The position numbers were made by a program, and so were the translations under genes. DNA of 64,000 nt, taken from the NCBI RefSeq assembly GCF_004843545.1, contig NZ_CP039457.1, forward strand, positions 710,501 through 774,500, written 5' to 3'. The DNA comes from Streptococcus pasteurianus (GTDB lineage Bacteria; Bacillota; Bacilli; Lactobacillales; Streptococcaceae). A model generated the notes under the pieces. It did no database searches and was not told the DNA's origin. It worked only from the letters and a program-made list of their open reading frames with translations. Positions 39,249 to 51,200 of this stretch are shown in pieces (the stretch's first letter is position 1; the number at the start of each line of letters is the position of its first letter).

Positions 39249-39334
39249 GAGGGTGTAAAGATATCGAATATCAAGACCTTGTTCAAGTTGTAATGGCTTG
39301 GTCTTTTAGAAGTTCTTGTTAGTGGAGGCAGTGT

Positions 39335-40315
39335 ATGTGTACAGCTATAACTTATCAAACTAAAGACAATTATTTTGGTCGAAATCTTGATTTAGATTTT
39401 TCTTATCATGAAGAAGTTACGATTTGTCCCAGAAATTATCCTCTTTCATTCAAGTACGAGACAAAACAAGACACTCATTTAGCAATTATTGGCATGGCAA
39501 CAGTTGTAGGTGATTATCCATTGTTTTATGATGCTACAAATGAAAAAGGATTAAGTATGGCAGGATTAAATTTCCCAGAAAATGCTGATTTTAAACCTGC
39601 TAAAGATGGCAAAACAAATGTTGCCTCTTTTGAATTCATGCTTTGGATCTTGTCGCAGTGTGAAAGTGTATCAGAAGTGCGTCAACAATGTGAAAATTTA
39701 AATTTAACTGATGATGCTTTTAGTTCAGACTATCCTGTATCGCCATTGCATTGGATGATTGCAGATAGCAAGGAATCCATTGTTGTAGAACCCGTAAAGG
39801 ATAAAGTGGCTATATATGATAATCCTATAGGTGTTTTAACTAATAATCCTACATTTGATAAACAGTTGTTTAATCTTAACAATTATCGTCACCTATCGCC
39901 AAAAGTATCTGACAATTTATTTTCAAAAGTTCTTGATTTAGATGTTTACAGTCGTGGTATGGGTGGAATAGGACTTCCAGGTGATTTGTCATCAATGTCG
40001 CGTTTTGTTAAGGTAGCTTTTACAAAATTAAATGCTGTAGCTGATTGTTCTGAAGCTAGTAGCGTTAATCAATTTTTCCATATTTTAAAATCTGTTGAAC
40101 AACAAAAAGGCTTGTGTTATGTTGATGAAAGCAATGGATATGAGTATACTATTTATAGTTCTTGTGTGAACGTTGATAAAGGGATTTATTATTACACTAC
40201 TTATGAAAATTCACAAATCACAGCAATTGATATGCATCAAGAAAATCTTGATAGCAGCCGATTAATTCGTTACCCACTTCAAAAAGAATGGAATGTACTT
40301 TATCAAAATAGATAG
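39335..40315 (+). CDS. bsh: Choloylglycine hydrolase (bile salt hydrolase)
   Basis: This N-terminal nucleophile hydrolase removes glycine or taurine from conjugated bile salts. The 326-residue length is typical. After loss of Met the nucleophile is Cys2 (MCTAITYQT). The other active-site residues fit the family: Arg16 and Asp19 in GRNLDLDF, Asn79 in MAGLNFP, Asn170/171 in VLTNNPTFD, and Arg223 in MSRFVKVAF. Penicillin V acylases share the fold, but this residue set favours bile salt hydrolase. It has its own promoter and two hairpins downstream. Bile tolerance in the gut is the inferred benefit. Confidence 0.9.
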   Translation: MCTAITYQTKDNYFGRNLDLDFSYHEEVTICPRNYPLSFKYETKQDTHLAIIGMATVVGDYPLFYDATNEKGLSMAGLNFPENADFKPAKDGKTNVASFEFMLWILSQCESVSEVRQQCENLNLTDDAFSSDYPVSPLHWMIADSKESIVVEPVKDKVAIYDNPIGVLTNNPTFDKQLFNLNNYRHLSPKVSDNLFSKVLDLDVYSRGMGGIGLPGDLSSMSRFVKVAFTKLNAVADCSEASSVNQFFHILKSVEQQKGLCYVDESNGYEYTIYSSCVNVDKGIYYYTTYENSQITAIDMHQENLDSSRLIRYPLQKEWNVLYQNR

Positions 40316-40399
40316 TATTTGTGGCGTTAAATTAACAATTTATAATGATTTGCTAATGAAAGGTATCCATTAAAAATCCATATCTTCCATTATCAATCA

Positions 40400-40450
40400 T
40401 TTAAATATAAAAAGTGAGAACATGCTTTGTTTTCACTTTTTATATTTAAA
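40400..40450. terminator. Long bidirectional terminator after bsh
   Basis: A nearly perfect palindrome of about 23 bases per arm (TTTAAATATAAAAAGTGA and its complement), with one mismatch near the loop and a five-base loop. Confidence 0.85.
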
Positions 40451-40474
40451 TTGAGCAATCGTGGAAAGATACTA

Positions 40475-40508
40475 AAAACCAGTTCCTGTAGATGGGAGCT
40501 GGTTTTTG
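40475..40508 (+). terminator. Second terminator-like hairpin
   Basis: AAAACCAGTTCC (40475-40486) pairs with GGAGCTGGTTTT (40495-40506), including one T-G pair, ending in T. The remaining 200 bases up to the AraC gene hold no gene; AGAGCAAT/ATTGCTCT (40521-40528 and 40570-40577) is an inverted pair of unknown meaning. Confidence 0.75.
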
Positions 40509-40712
40509 AATTATGATTTAGAGCAATAATGATTGAGATTCTCTATTTTGAATGATAGTATGAAAGGAATTGCTCTGAAAGAAGATTTATAAATTACTTT
40601 TTAAACGATTAGAATGATGTAGTTACAGAGGAACAGATTTATTTTACTAGGCTTAGATACTGAAGTCTATTTATAGCATGTTAGAAAAATCAAAAGTATA
40701 GGTGGAAAAATA

Positions 40713-41921
40713 TTAGCTAGTGAGATTCTTTTTGGTGATGGCTTGATAACGATAGTGTTTCGGGCTGACTCCTACCATCTTTTTAAATGTTCGTGAGAAA
40801 TTTGAAGGAGAAGAGAAAGCTAATAGTTCGGCTATTTGAGAAGATTTAGCGCCATTACTTAATAGCTCTTTGGCGGTTTGCATTTTTAAATTTAAAAAAT
40901 ATTTCTGAATCGTTGTTTGAGTTTCGTGTTTAAATATCTGTTGTAATTTGGATTCACTCATATGGAAGTGTTTAGCTATTGTTTCAAGTTTTAGGTTAGT
41001 ATTTAGATTATCTCTAAGGTATTGAATAACGGAAATTACAGTTGGTGACGCGGTCGTAGTGAGTTGTTCCTTGATGTTGTGAACTTGTTTTGTATAAAAC
41101 AAAATAGCGGTATCACGGAGTTTTAAAATATCTGTTAGTTGTATTAATGATTCATTATCTTTAATAAAATTATCACGTGCTGAATATGATATTTCGACAT
41201 TTAAACCTGAATGGATAGCCACTTGAGACAATCGATCAAAAACAATAATAGAATAATTTTTTTCGGATCGAAGTAAGTCACCAGTAATACTAGGGACGAC
41301 AGCATTTCCTAAACGATTAACAGTTTCTTTTAGTAAATCGGGACTCCCTTTTCTTACTGCTTCTGCAATTTCACTTTCATAACGATACAAATAAGAGTAC
41401 TTTGTAAAATTATAGTTGGAAAGATTTTTAGCTCTTTCTGTAAAAAAGTGCTTTGCCCAATAATGAGTGTATTGATGCAAAGGTTTTGATAATTTATCTT
41501 CTATAATGCCAGTTAAAGAGTGGTTAATTAGGATAAGTAATTCTCGTATTTGACTTAAGGGATAAAAAGGTAAGGACATAAGAAGATGATAAAAATAATC
41601 TTTTTCTTTAATGCTCATTTGACTATTTTTAACACGAGTTTCAAAGAATGATTCACTGATTGTATTTACTCTAAAAGGGCCTAAGATAATATATTCTTGT
41701 TGAATATGGAAAGCAATCAGTATTTCATTGAACATGCCATGGTAAAATAAAACATTTTCATCTATCTCTTTGAAACGACTCAATATTTGATGATAATCAT
41801 AATAAAGAGATGATGTTTTATCTGTTTGGAACTCCGTAGTAATAGAAAACTCTTCGTCACAAATCATAATGGATATTCCCAATGTACTGTGAAGCGCCTT
41901 AAGCAATAAACTATTTGTCAA
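40713..41921 (-). CDS. AraC-family regulator, YSIRK-surface-antigen type
   Basis: An ATG at 41999 is in frame, but AATAGGAG is followed eight bases later by TTG (codon 41921-41919), giving 402 residues starting MTNSLLLKALHSTLGISIMI. The large N-terminal region (about 1-285) has no named domain I can recognise. The C-terminus is an AraC double helix-turn-helix (KLETIAKHFHMSESKLQQIF, then SSQIAELLAFSSPSNFSRTFKKMVGVSPKHYRYQ). Long AraC proteins of this kind lie divergent from YSIRK-signal LPXTG proteins and are classed as YSIRK-targeted surface antigen regulators. The neighbour here is exactly that. Activation of the adhesin is inference. Confidence 0.85.
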   Translation of the reverse strand: MTNSLLLKALHSTLGISIMICDEEFSITTEFQTDKTSSLYYDYHQILSRFKEIDENVLFYHGMFNEILIAFHIQQEYIILGPFRVNTISESFFETRVKNSQMSIKEKDYFYHLLMSLPFYPLSQIRELLILINHSLTGIIEDKLSKPLHQYTHYWAKHFFTERAKNLSNYNFTKYSYLYRYESEIAEAVRKGSPDLLKETVNRLGNAVVPSITGDLLRSEKNYSIIVFDRLSQVAIHSGLNVEISYSARDNFIKDNESLIQLTDILKLRDTAILFYTKQVHNIKEQLTTTASPTVISVIQYLRDNLNTNLKLETIAKHFHMSESKLQQIFKHETQTTIQKYFLNLKMQTAKELLSNGAKSSQIAELLAFSSPSNFSRTFKKMVGVSPKHYRYQAITKKNLTS

Positions 41922-42200
41922 AAAATATTCTCCTATTATTATTGATTTTCTTATCATTTTATAAAAATAATTAAAAAAGTTCAAAGAATATGCACTCAAA
42001 ATTAAAATGATAAAAAATAATGTTTTTGAATAGTTAATTAAAAAAATAAAAACCGAAAATGAATCTAAAAAAAAGAATAGATATTCCTCAATTTTTATTA
42101 TTGATTTAAAATCTAAGTGTCTTTAAAAAAGATAGGTTTTTAATTTTGGTTTTCAAGAAAAGTTGTAAACGAACCAGAAAAGTAAATAAGGAGCAAAGAG

Positions 42201-45200
42201 ATGTTTAAAAGACAGGATAATCGAATGAAGACTGGAGAGCGTTTTACGAAGTGGTCTATTCGTCGCTTAAGTGTAGGTGTTGCCTCGGTTGCTATCGCTT
42301 CAGGATTTTTCGTTATTGGTGGATTAGGAAATAGTCAAATTGTCCATGCTGATGTGATAGACAGTCCTTCCAGTATAATGCAGGATTCTGATGATTCATT
42401 AGCGAAAGAAGCTAATGCCAATGATGCCACTACAGAGGTGACAGAAAAAGAACAAGCAATGGATTCTGTGGAGAAAACTCAAAATAGTGGCGATACAGTT
42501 ACTGATACCAATGATGACGTTTCTTCAGAAGATGATAAATTAACCTCAGATGCATCGGAAAACTTAGAGACACCGATAGAAGAAAAAGTTGATACATCAG
42601 CTGAAGAAGAGGTTTCATCTGATGACTTAGGTTTGGTAGATGTTGATAGTGATAAGTCACTAGAAAGTAGCGAATCACAAACGGATTCGTCAGAAACAGT
42701 GACACCGGCTGTTAATACAGAGAATAACTTAGAGAATTCTAGTAGTACTTTTACGGATCGTTCAGCAGTGTCAACTGGTGAAAAAATTGTTGATACTAAT
42801 ACACATTATACTGCCTCAGGTATCGAAGATTCTACACTAAGATATGCTAATACAGTGTTTGATAGCGTTAAAGATGATGGTACTATTCACCTGACTGTTA
42901 CAAAGTGGGCAACTGGTGCAACGGGTTGGGGAACAGATACAAGTAACCCATACGCAGGAAAGTACCTATTGTCTTTCACACGAGAAGAGTTTTATTCACA
43001 AATTGAGTCAATTACAATTAAGTCAAATGCTAACCTCACTAATTTAGTATCGGAATCAAATGGTGCCTTGTGGACTGTACCAATTAGTACAACAACAGTA
43101 CAATCAGGATTAATTGGGGTTGTTACCAATCATGATGTTACCATTACGTTAAAAAATGGGCAAACCCTTACCTCTTTAGGACTAGCTGATGATAAACTAG
43201 GTTTCTCTAGTGTTTGGGTGAAAAAGAATGGTTCAATCGCTAAAGAAAGTATCAGTAATGGATTTATTCAGCAAAATAATGCACACATCAACAAATCAGA
43301 TAGTGATAAACAGGACAGTTCGTTTTTAGGAACGAATACTGGGGTTATGGGGAATAAAGTACTATTTGATGCGAATTCAATGGTTATTAATTCAGTTCAT
43401 AATTTCAAACCTAATGAAAATTTTCTACAATCAAATTACACTTGGATTTTGTACATTATGGAACAAATTCCAAAAGATTTGCTTCCCTACATTGATTTGG
43501 ATAATATTGAATTGGGTGTCTCAGATATCAGCGGAAATTTCCAAACTAAGAATCCAATAAAATTGAAAGCTGATAGTAATGGATTGGTTGATAGTCGCAA
43601 TAGTCCTGAAATTAGTATTATTAATAATGATACACGTACGCAATTGGATGCAGCTAGAACTCGTTTGGATAAGGATGTATTTTATGGTACTTTGGGGCAA
43701 AGTCGTAACTACACAATTAAGTATCATTTGAAAGATTCAGTGACGTTGGCGGAATTTGCTAAGGCCATGAATGACTATATAAAAAATAACAATCAGCAGC
43801 TAACATTTGAATCATGGCTTGAGAGTGATTATTTAAATAGTGGACGACCATTACTTGATAAACCAGATGGTGGAGCTGATACAAAAGAATTGCTTCACTC
43901 TTATGCTAATGGCTATTTAGATGTTAATGATAGTGATAAAGACGGTTTATTCGATTTTGTTGAATCTCAAATTCAATCAGACATTAATAAAGTAGATACT
44001 GATGGAGATGGTGTGCCAGATGGACAAGAGTATTTGATCGATAATACTGATATCTTGGATGCTAAGTCTTATAAGGTGGCAAAACCGACAACATCTACAA
44101 CTGTTATTAATAATGCCGCTTCTGATACTGTTATTCAGGGAACAGTACCTAAAGTTGTTTATACAGATCCTTCAGACGATTCAAAATCTTTAAATGTCAC
44201 TAATACAGACGCTGGCGAAGTTATTGTTAAGTTGGTAAAACAAGGAACTGACAGTGTAGTGGCGCAGACGACTATTCCATTTAAGGATCTATTAGCTGGG
44301 AACTTTGAATTAACTATTCCAAAAGGAACACTTCAAACAGGGGACAAACTACAATTAGTCGCTTATAGTCCAGATGGGAAACAGCATACTGACGGAGATA
44401 TCATTACGGTTGATAACCGTAGCGATGCGGATAAATATACTCCAAACGTTGAAGACGAAACGGTTGATTTTGGAGGTAAGGTTGATTTAACGGATAACGT
44501 GACGAACTTAGGAGATCTACCAAGCGGAACAACGGTAACGGATGTCACAAAAACTCCAATTGATACGACTCAACCAGGCGATTATACAGGTACCATTGAA
44601 GTGACTTACCCAGATGGTAGCAAAGAGACCATTGATGTTCCTGTTCATGTGGTTGATAACCGTAGCGATGCGGATAAATATACTCCAAACGTTGAAGACG
44701 AAACGGTTGATTTTGGAGGTAAGGTTGATTTAACGGATAACGTGACGAACTTAGGAGATCTACCAAGCGGAACAACGGTAACGGATGTCACAAAAACTCC
44801 AATTGATACGACTCAACCAGGCGATTATACAGGTACCATTGAAGTGACTTACCCAGATGGTAGCAAAGAGACCATTGATGTTCCTGTTCATGTGGTTGAT
44901 AACCGTAGCGATGCGGATAAATATACTCCAAACGTTGAAGACGAAACGGTTGATTTTGGAGGTAAGGTTGATTTAACGGATAACGTGACGAACTTAGGAG
45001 ATCTACCAAGCGGAACAACGGTAACGGATGTCACAAAAACTCCAATTGATACGACTCAACCAGGCGATTATACAGGTACCATTGAAGTGACTTACCCAGA
45101 TGGTAGCAAAGAGACCATTGATGTTCCTGTTCATGTGGTTGATAACCGTAGCGATGCGGATAAATATACTCCAAACGTTGAAGACGAAACGGTTGATTTT

Positions 45201-48200
45201 GGAGGTAAGGTTGATTTAACGGATAACGTGACGAACTTAGGAGATCTACCAAGCGGAACAACGGTAACGGATGTCACAAAAACTCCAATTGATACGACTC
45301 AACCAGGCGATTATACAGGTACCATTGAAGTGACTTACCCAGATGGTAGCAAAGAGACCATTGATGTTCCTGTTCATGTGGTTGATAACCGTAGCGATGC
45401 GGATAAATATACTCCAAACGTTGAAGACGAAACGGTTGATTTTGGAGGTAAGGTTGATTTAACGGATAACGTGACGAACTTAGGAGATCTACCAAGCGGA
45501 ACAACGGTAACGGATGTCACAAAAACTCCAATTGATACGACTCAACCAGGCGATTATACAGGTACCATTGAAGTGACTTACCCAGATGGTAGCAAAGAGA
45601 CCATTGATGTTCCTGTTCATGTGGTTGATAACCGTAGCGATGCGGATAAATATACTCCAAACGTTGAAGACGAAACGGTTGATTTTGGAGGTAAGGTTGA
45701 TTTAACGGATAACGTGACGAACTTAGGAGATCTACCAAGCGGAACAACGGTAACGGATGTCACAAAAACTCCAATTGATACGACTCAACCAGGCGATTAT
45801 ACAGGTACCATTGAAGTGACTTACCCAGATGGTAGCAAAGAGACCATTGATGTTCCTGTTCATGTGGTTGATAACCGTAGCGATGCGGATAAATATACTC
45901 CAAACGTTGAAGACGAAACGGTTGATTTTGGAGGTAAGGTTGATTTAACGGATAACGTGACGAACTTAGGAGATCTACCAAGCGGAACAACGGTAACGGA
46001 TGTCACAAAAACTCCAATTGATACGACTCAACCAGGCGATTATACAGGTACCATTGAAGTGACTTACCCAGATGGTAGCAAAGAGACCATTGATGTTCCT
46101 GTTCATGTGGTTGATAACCGTAGCGATGCGGATAAATATACTCCAAACGTTGAAGACGAAACGGTTGATTTTGGAGGTAAGGTTGATTTAACGGATAACG
46201 TGACGAACTTAGGAGATCTACCAAGCGGAACAACGGTAACGGATGTCACAAAAACTCCAATTGATACGACTCAACCAGGCGATTATACAGGTACCATTGA
46301 AGTGACTTACCCAGATGGTAGCAAAGAGACCATTGATGTTCCTGTTCATGTGGTTGATAACCGTAGCGATGCGGATAAATATACTCCAAACGTTGAAGAC
46401 GAAACGGTTGATTTTGGAGGTAAGGTTGATTTAACGGATAACGTGACGAACTTAGGAGATCTACCAAGCGGAACAACGGTAACGGATGTCACAAAAACTC
46501 CAATTGATACGACTCAACCAGGCGATTATACAGGTACCATTGAAGTGACTTACCCAGATGGTAGCAAAGAGACCATTGATGTTCCTGTTCATGTGGTTGA
46601 TAACCGTAGCGATGCGGATAAATATACTCCAAACGTTGAAGACGAAACGGTTGATTTTGGAGGTAAGGTTGATTTAACGGATAACGTGACGAACTTAGGA
46701 GATCTACCAAGCGGAACAACGGTAACGGATGTCACAAAAACTCCAATTGATACGACTCAACCAGGCGATTATACAGGTACCATTGAAGTGACTTACCCAG
46801 ATGGTAGCAAAGAGACCATTGATGTTCCTGTTCATGTGGTTGATAACCGTAGCGATGCGGATAAATATACTCCAAACGTTGAAGACGAAACGGTTGATTT
46901 TGGAGGTAAGGTTGATTTAACGGATAACGTGACGAACTTAGGAGATCTACCAAGCGGAACAACGGTAACGGATGTCACAAAAACTCCAATTGATACGACT
47001 CAACCAGGCGATTATACAGGTACCATTGAAGTGACTTACCCAGATGGTAGCAAAGAGACCATTGATGTTCCTGTTCATGTGGTTGATAACCGTAGCGATG
47101 CGGATAAATATACTCCAAACGTTGAAGACGAAACGGTTGATTTTGGAGGTAAGGTTGATTTAACGGATAACGTGACGAACTTAGGAGATCTACCAAGCGG
47201 AACAACGGTAACGGATGTCACAAAAACTCCAATTGATACGACTCAACCAGGCGATTATACAGGTACCATTGAAGTGACTTACCCAGATGGTAGCAAAGAG
47301 ACCATTGATGTTCCTGTTCATGTGGTTGATAACCGTAGCGATGCGGATAAATATACTCCAAACGTTGAAGACGAAACGGTTGATTTTGGAGGTAAGGTTG
47401 ATTTAACGGATAACGTGACGAACTTAGGAGATCTACCAAGCGGAACAACGGTAACGGATGTCACAAAAACTCCAATTGATACGACTCAACCAGGCGATTA
47501 TACAGGTACCATTGAAGTGACTTACCCAGATGGTAGCAAAGAGACCATTGATGTTCCTGTTCATGTGGTTGATAACCGTAGCGATGCGGATAAATATACT
47601 CCAAACGTTGAAGACGAAACGGTTGATTTTGGAGGTAAGGTTGATTTAACGGATAACGTGACGAACTTAGGAGATCTACCAAGCGGAACAACGGTAACGG
47701 ATGTCACAAAAACTCCAATTGATACGACTCAACCAGGCGATTATACAGGTACCATTGAAGTGACTTACCCAGATGGTAGCAAAGAGACCATTGATGTTCC
47801 TGTTCATGTGGTTGATAACCGTAGCGATGCGGATAAATATACTCCAAACGTTGAAGACGAAACGGTTGATTTTGGAGGTAAGGTTGATTTAACGGATAAC
47901 GTGACGAACTTAGGAGATCTACCAAGCGGAACAACGGTAACGGATGTCACAAAAACTCCAATTGATACGACTCAACCAGGCGATTATACAGGTACCATTG
48001 AAGTGACTTACCCAGATGGTAGCAAAGAGACCATTGATGTTCCTGTTCATGTGGTTGATAACCGTAGCGATGCGGATAAATATACTCCAAACGTTGAAGA
48101 CGAAACGGTTGATTTTGGAGGTAAGGTTGATTTAACGGATAACGTGACGAACTTAGGAGATCTACCAAGCGGAACAACGGTAACGGATGTCACAAAAACT

Positions 48201-51200
48201 CCAATTGATACGACTCAACCAGGCGATTATACAGGTACCATTGAAGTGACTTACCCAGATGGTAGCAAAGAGACCATTGATGTTCCTGTTCATGTGGTTG
48301 ATAACCGTAGCGATGCGGATAAATATACTCCAAACGTTGAAGACGAAACGGTTGATTTTGGAGGTAAGGTTGATTTAACGGATAACGTGACGAACTTAGG
48401 AGATCTACCAAGCGGAACAACGGTAACGGATGTCACAAAAACTCCAATTGATACGACTCAACCAGGCGATTATACAGGTACCATTGAAGTGACTTACCCA
48501 GATGGTAGCAAAGAGACCATTGATGTTCCTGTTCATGTGGTTGATAACCGTAGCGATGCGGATAAATATACTCCAAACGTTGAAGACGAAACGGTTGATT
48601 TTGGAGGTAAGGTTGATTTAACGGATAACGTGACGAACTTAGGAGATCTACCAAGCGGAACAACGGTAACGGATGTCACAAAAACTCCAATTGATACGAC
48701 TCAACCAGGCGATTATACAGGTACCATTGAAGTGACTTACCCAGATGGTAGCAAAGAGACCATTGATGTTCCTGTTCATGTGGTTGATAACCGTAGCGAT
48801 GCGGATAAATATACTCCAAACGTTGAAGACGAAACGGTTGATTTTGGAGGTAAGGTTGATTTAACGGATAACGTGACGAACTTAGGAGATCTACCAAGCG
48901 GAACAACGGTAACGGATGTCACAAAAACTCCAATTGATACGACTCAACCAGGCGATTATACAGGTACCATTGAAGTGACTTACCCAGATGGTAGCAAAGA
49001 GACCATTGATGTTCCTGTTCATGTGGTTGATAACCGTAGCGATGCGGATAAATATACTCCAAACGTTGAAGACGAAACGGTTGATTTTGGAGGTAAGGTT
49101 GATTTAACGGATAACGTGACGAACTTAGGAGATCTACCAAGCGGAACAACGGTAACGGATGTCACAAAAACTCCAATTGATACGACTCAACCAGGCGATT
49201 ATACAGGTACCATTGAAGTGACTTACCCAGATGGTAGCAAAGAGACCATTGATGTTCCTGTTCATGTGGTTGATAACCGTAGCGATGCGGATAAATATAC
49301 TCCAAACGTTGAAGACGAAACGGTTGATTTTGGAGGTAAGGTTGATTTAACGGATAACGTGACGAACTTAGGAGATCTACCAAGCGGAACAACGGTAACG
49401 GATGTCACAAAAACTCCAATTGATACGACTCAACCAGGCGATTATACAGGTACCATTGAAGTGACTTACCCAGATGGTAGCAAAGAGACCATTGATGTTC
49501 CTGTTCATGTGGTTGATAACCGTAGCGATGCGGATAAATATACTCCAAACGTTGAAGACGAAACGGTTGATTTTGGAGGTAAGGTTGATTTAACGGATAA
49601 CGTGACGAACTTAGGAGATCTACCAAGCGGAACAACGGTAACGGATGTCACAAAAACTCCAATTGATACGACTCAACCAGGCGATTATACAGGTACCATT
49701 GAAGTGACTTACCCAGATGGTAGCAAAGAGACCATTGATGTTCCTGTTCATGTGGTTGATAACCGTAGCGATGCGGATAAATATACTCCAAACGTTGAAG
49801 ACGAAACGGTTGATTTTGGAGGTAAGGTTGATTTAACGGATAACGTGACGAACTTAGGAGATCTACCAAGCGGAACAACGGTAACGGATGTCACAAAAAC
49901 TCCAATTGATACGACTCAACCAGGCGATTATACAGGTACCATTGAAGTGACTTACCCAGATGGTAGCAAAGAGACCATTGATGTTCCTGTTCATGTGGTT
50001 GATAACCGTAGCGATGCGGATAAATATACTCCAAACGTTGAAGACGAAACGGTTGATTTTGGAGGTAAGGTTGATTTAACGGATAACGTGACGAACTTAG
50101 GAGATCTACCAAGCGGAACAACGGTAACGGATGTCACAAAAACTCCAATTGATACGACTCAACCAGGCGATTATACAGGTACCATTGAAGTGACTTACCC
50201 AGATGGTAGCAAAGAGACCATTGATGTTCCTGTTCATGTGGTTGATAACCGTAGCGATGCGGATAAATATACTCCAAACGTTGAAGACGAAACGGTTGAT
50301 TTTGGAGGTAAGGTTGATTTAACGGATAACGTGACGAACTTAGGAGATCTACCAAGCGGAACAACGGTAACGGATGTCACAAAAACTCCAATTGATACGA
50401 CTCAACCAGGCGATTATACAGGTACCATTGAAGTGACTTACCCAGATGGTAGCAAAGAGACCATTGATGTTCCTGTTCATGTGGTTGATAACCGTAGCGA
50501 TGCGGATAAATATACTCCAAACGTTGAAGACGAAACGGTTGATTTTGGAGGTAAGGTTGATTTAACGGATAACGTGACGAACTTAGGAGATCTACCAAGC
50601 GGAACAACGGTAACGGATGTCACAAAAACTCCAATTGATACGACTCAACCAGGCGATTATACAGGTACCATTGAAGTGACTTACCCAGATGGTAGCAAAG
50701 AGACCATTGATGTTCCTGTTCATGTGGTTGATAACCGTAGCGATGCGGATAAATATACTCCAAACGTTGAAGACGAAACGGTTGATTTTGGAGGTAAGGT
50801 TGATTTAACGGATAACGTGACGAACTTAGGAGATCTACCAAGCGGAACAACGGTAACGGATGTCACAAAAACTCCAATTGATACGACTCAACCAGGCGAT
50901 TATACAGGTACCATTGAAGTGACTTACCCAGATGGTAGCAAAGAGACCATTGATGTTCCTGTTCATGTGGTTGATAACCGTAGCGATGCGGATAAATATA
51001 CTCCAAACGTTGAAGACGAAACGGTTGATTTTGGAGGTAAGGTTGATTTAACGGATAACGTGACGAACTTAGGAGATCTACCAAGCGGAACAACGGTAAC
51101 GGATGTCACAAAAACTCCAATTGATACGACTCAACCAGGCGATTATACAGGTACCATTGAAGTGACTTACCCAGATGGTAGCAAAGAGACCATTGATGTT

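Noticed and set aside
40510..40712. Insertion-sequence remnant between bsh and the AraC gene
   Set aside because: Only one 8-bp inverted pair and no transposase fragment could be found.
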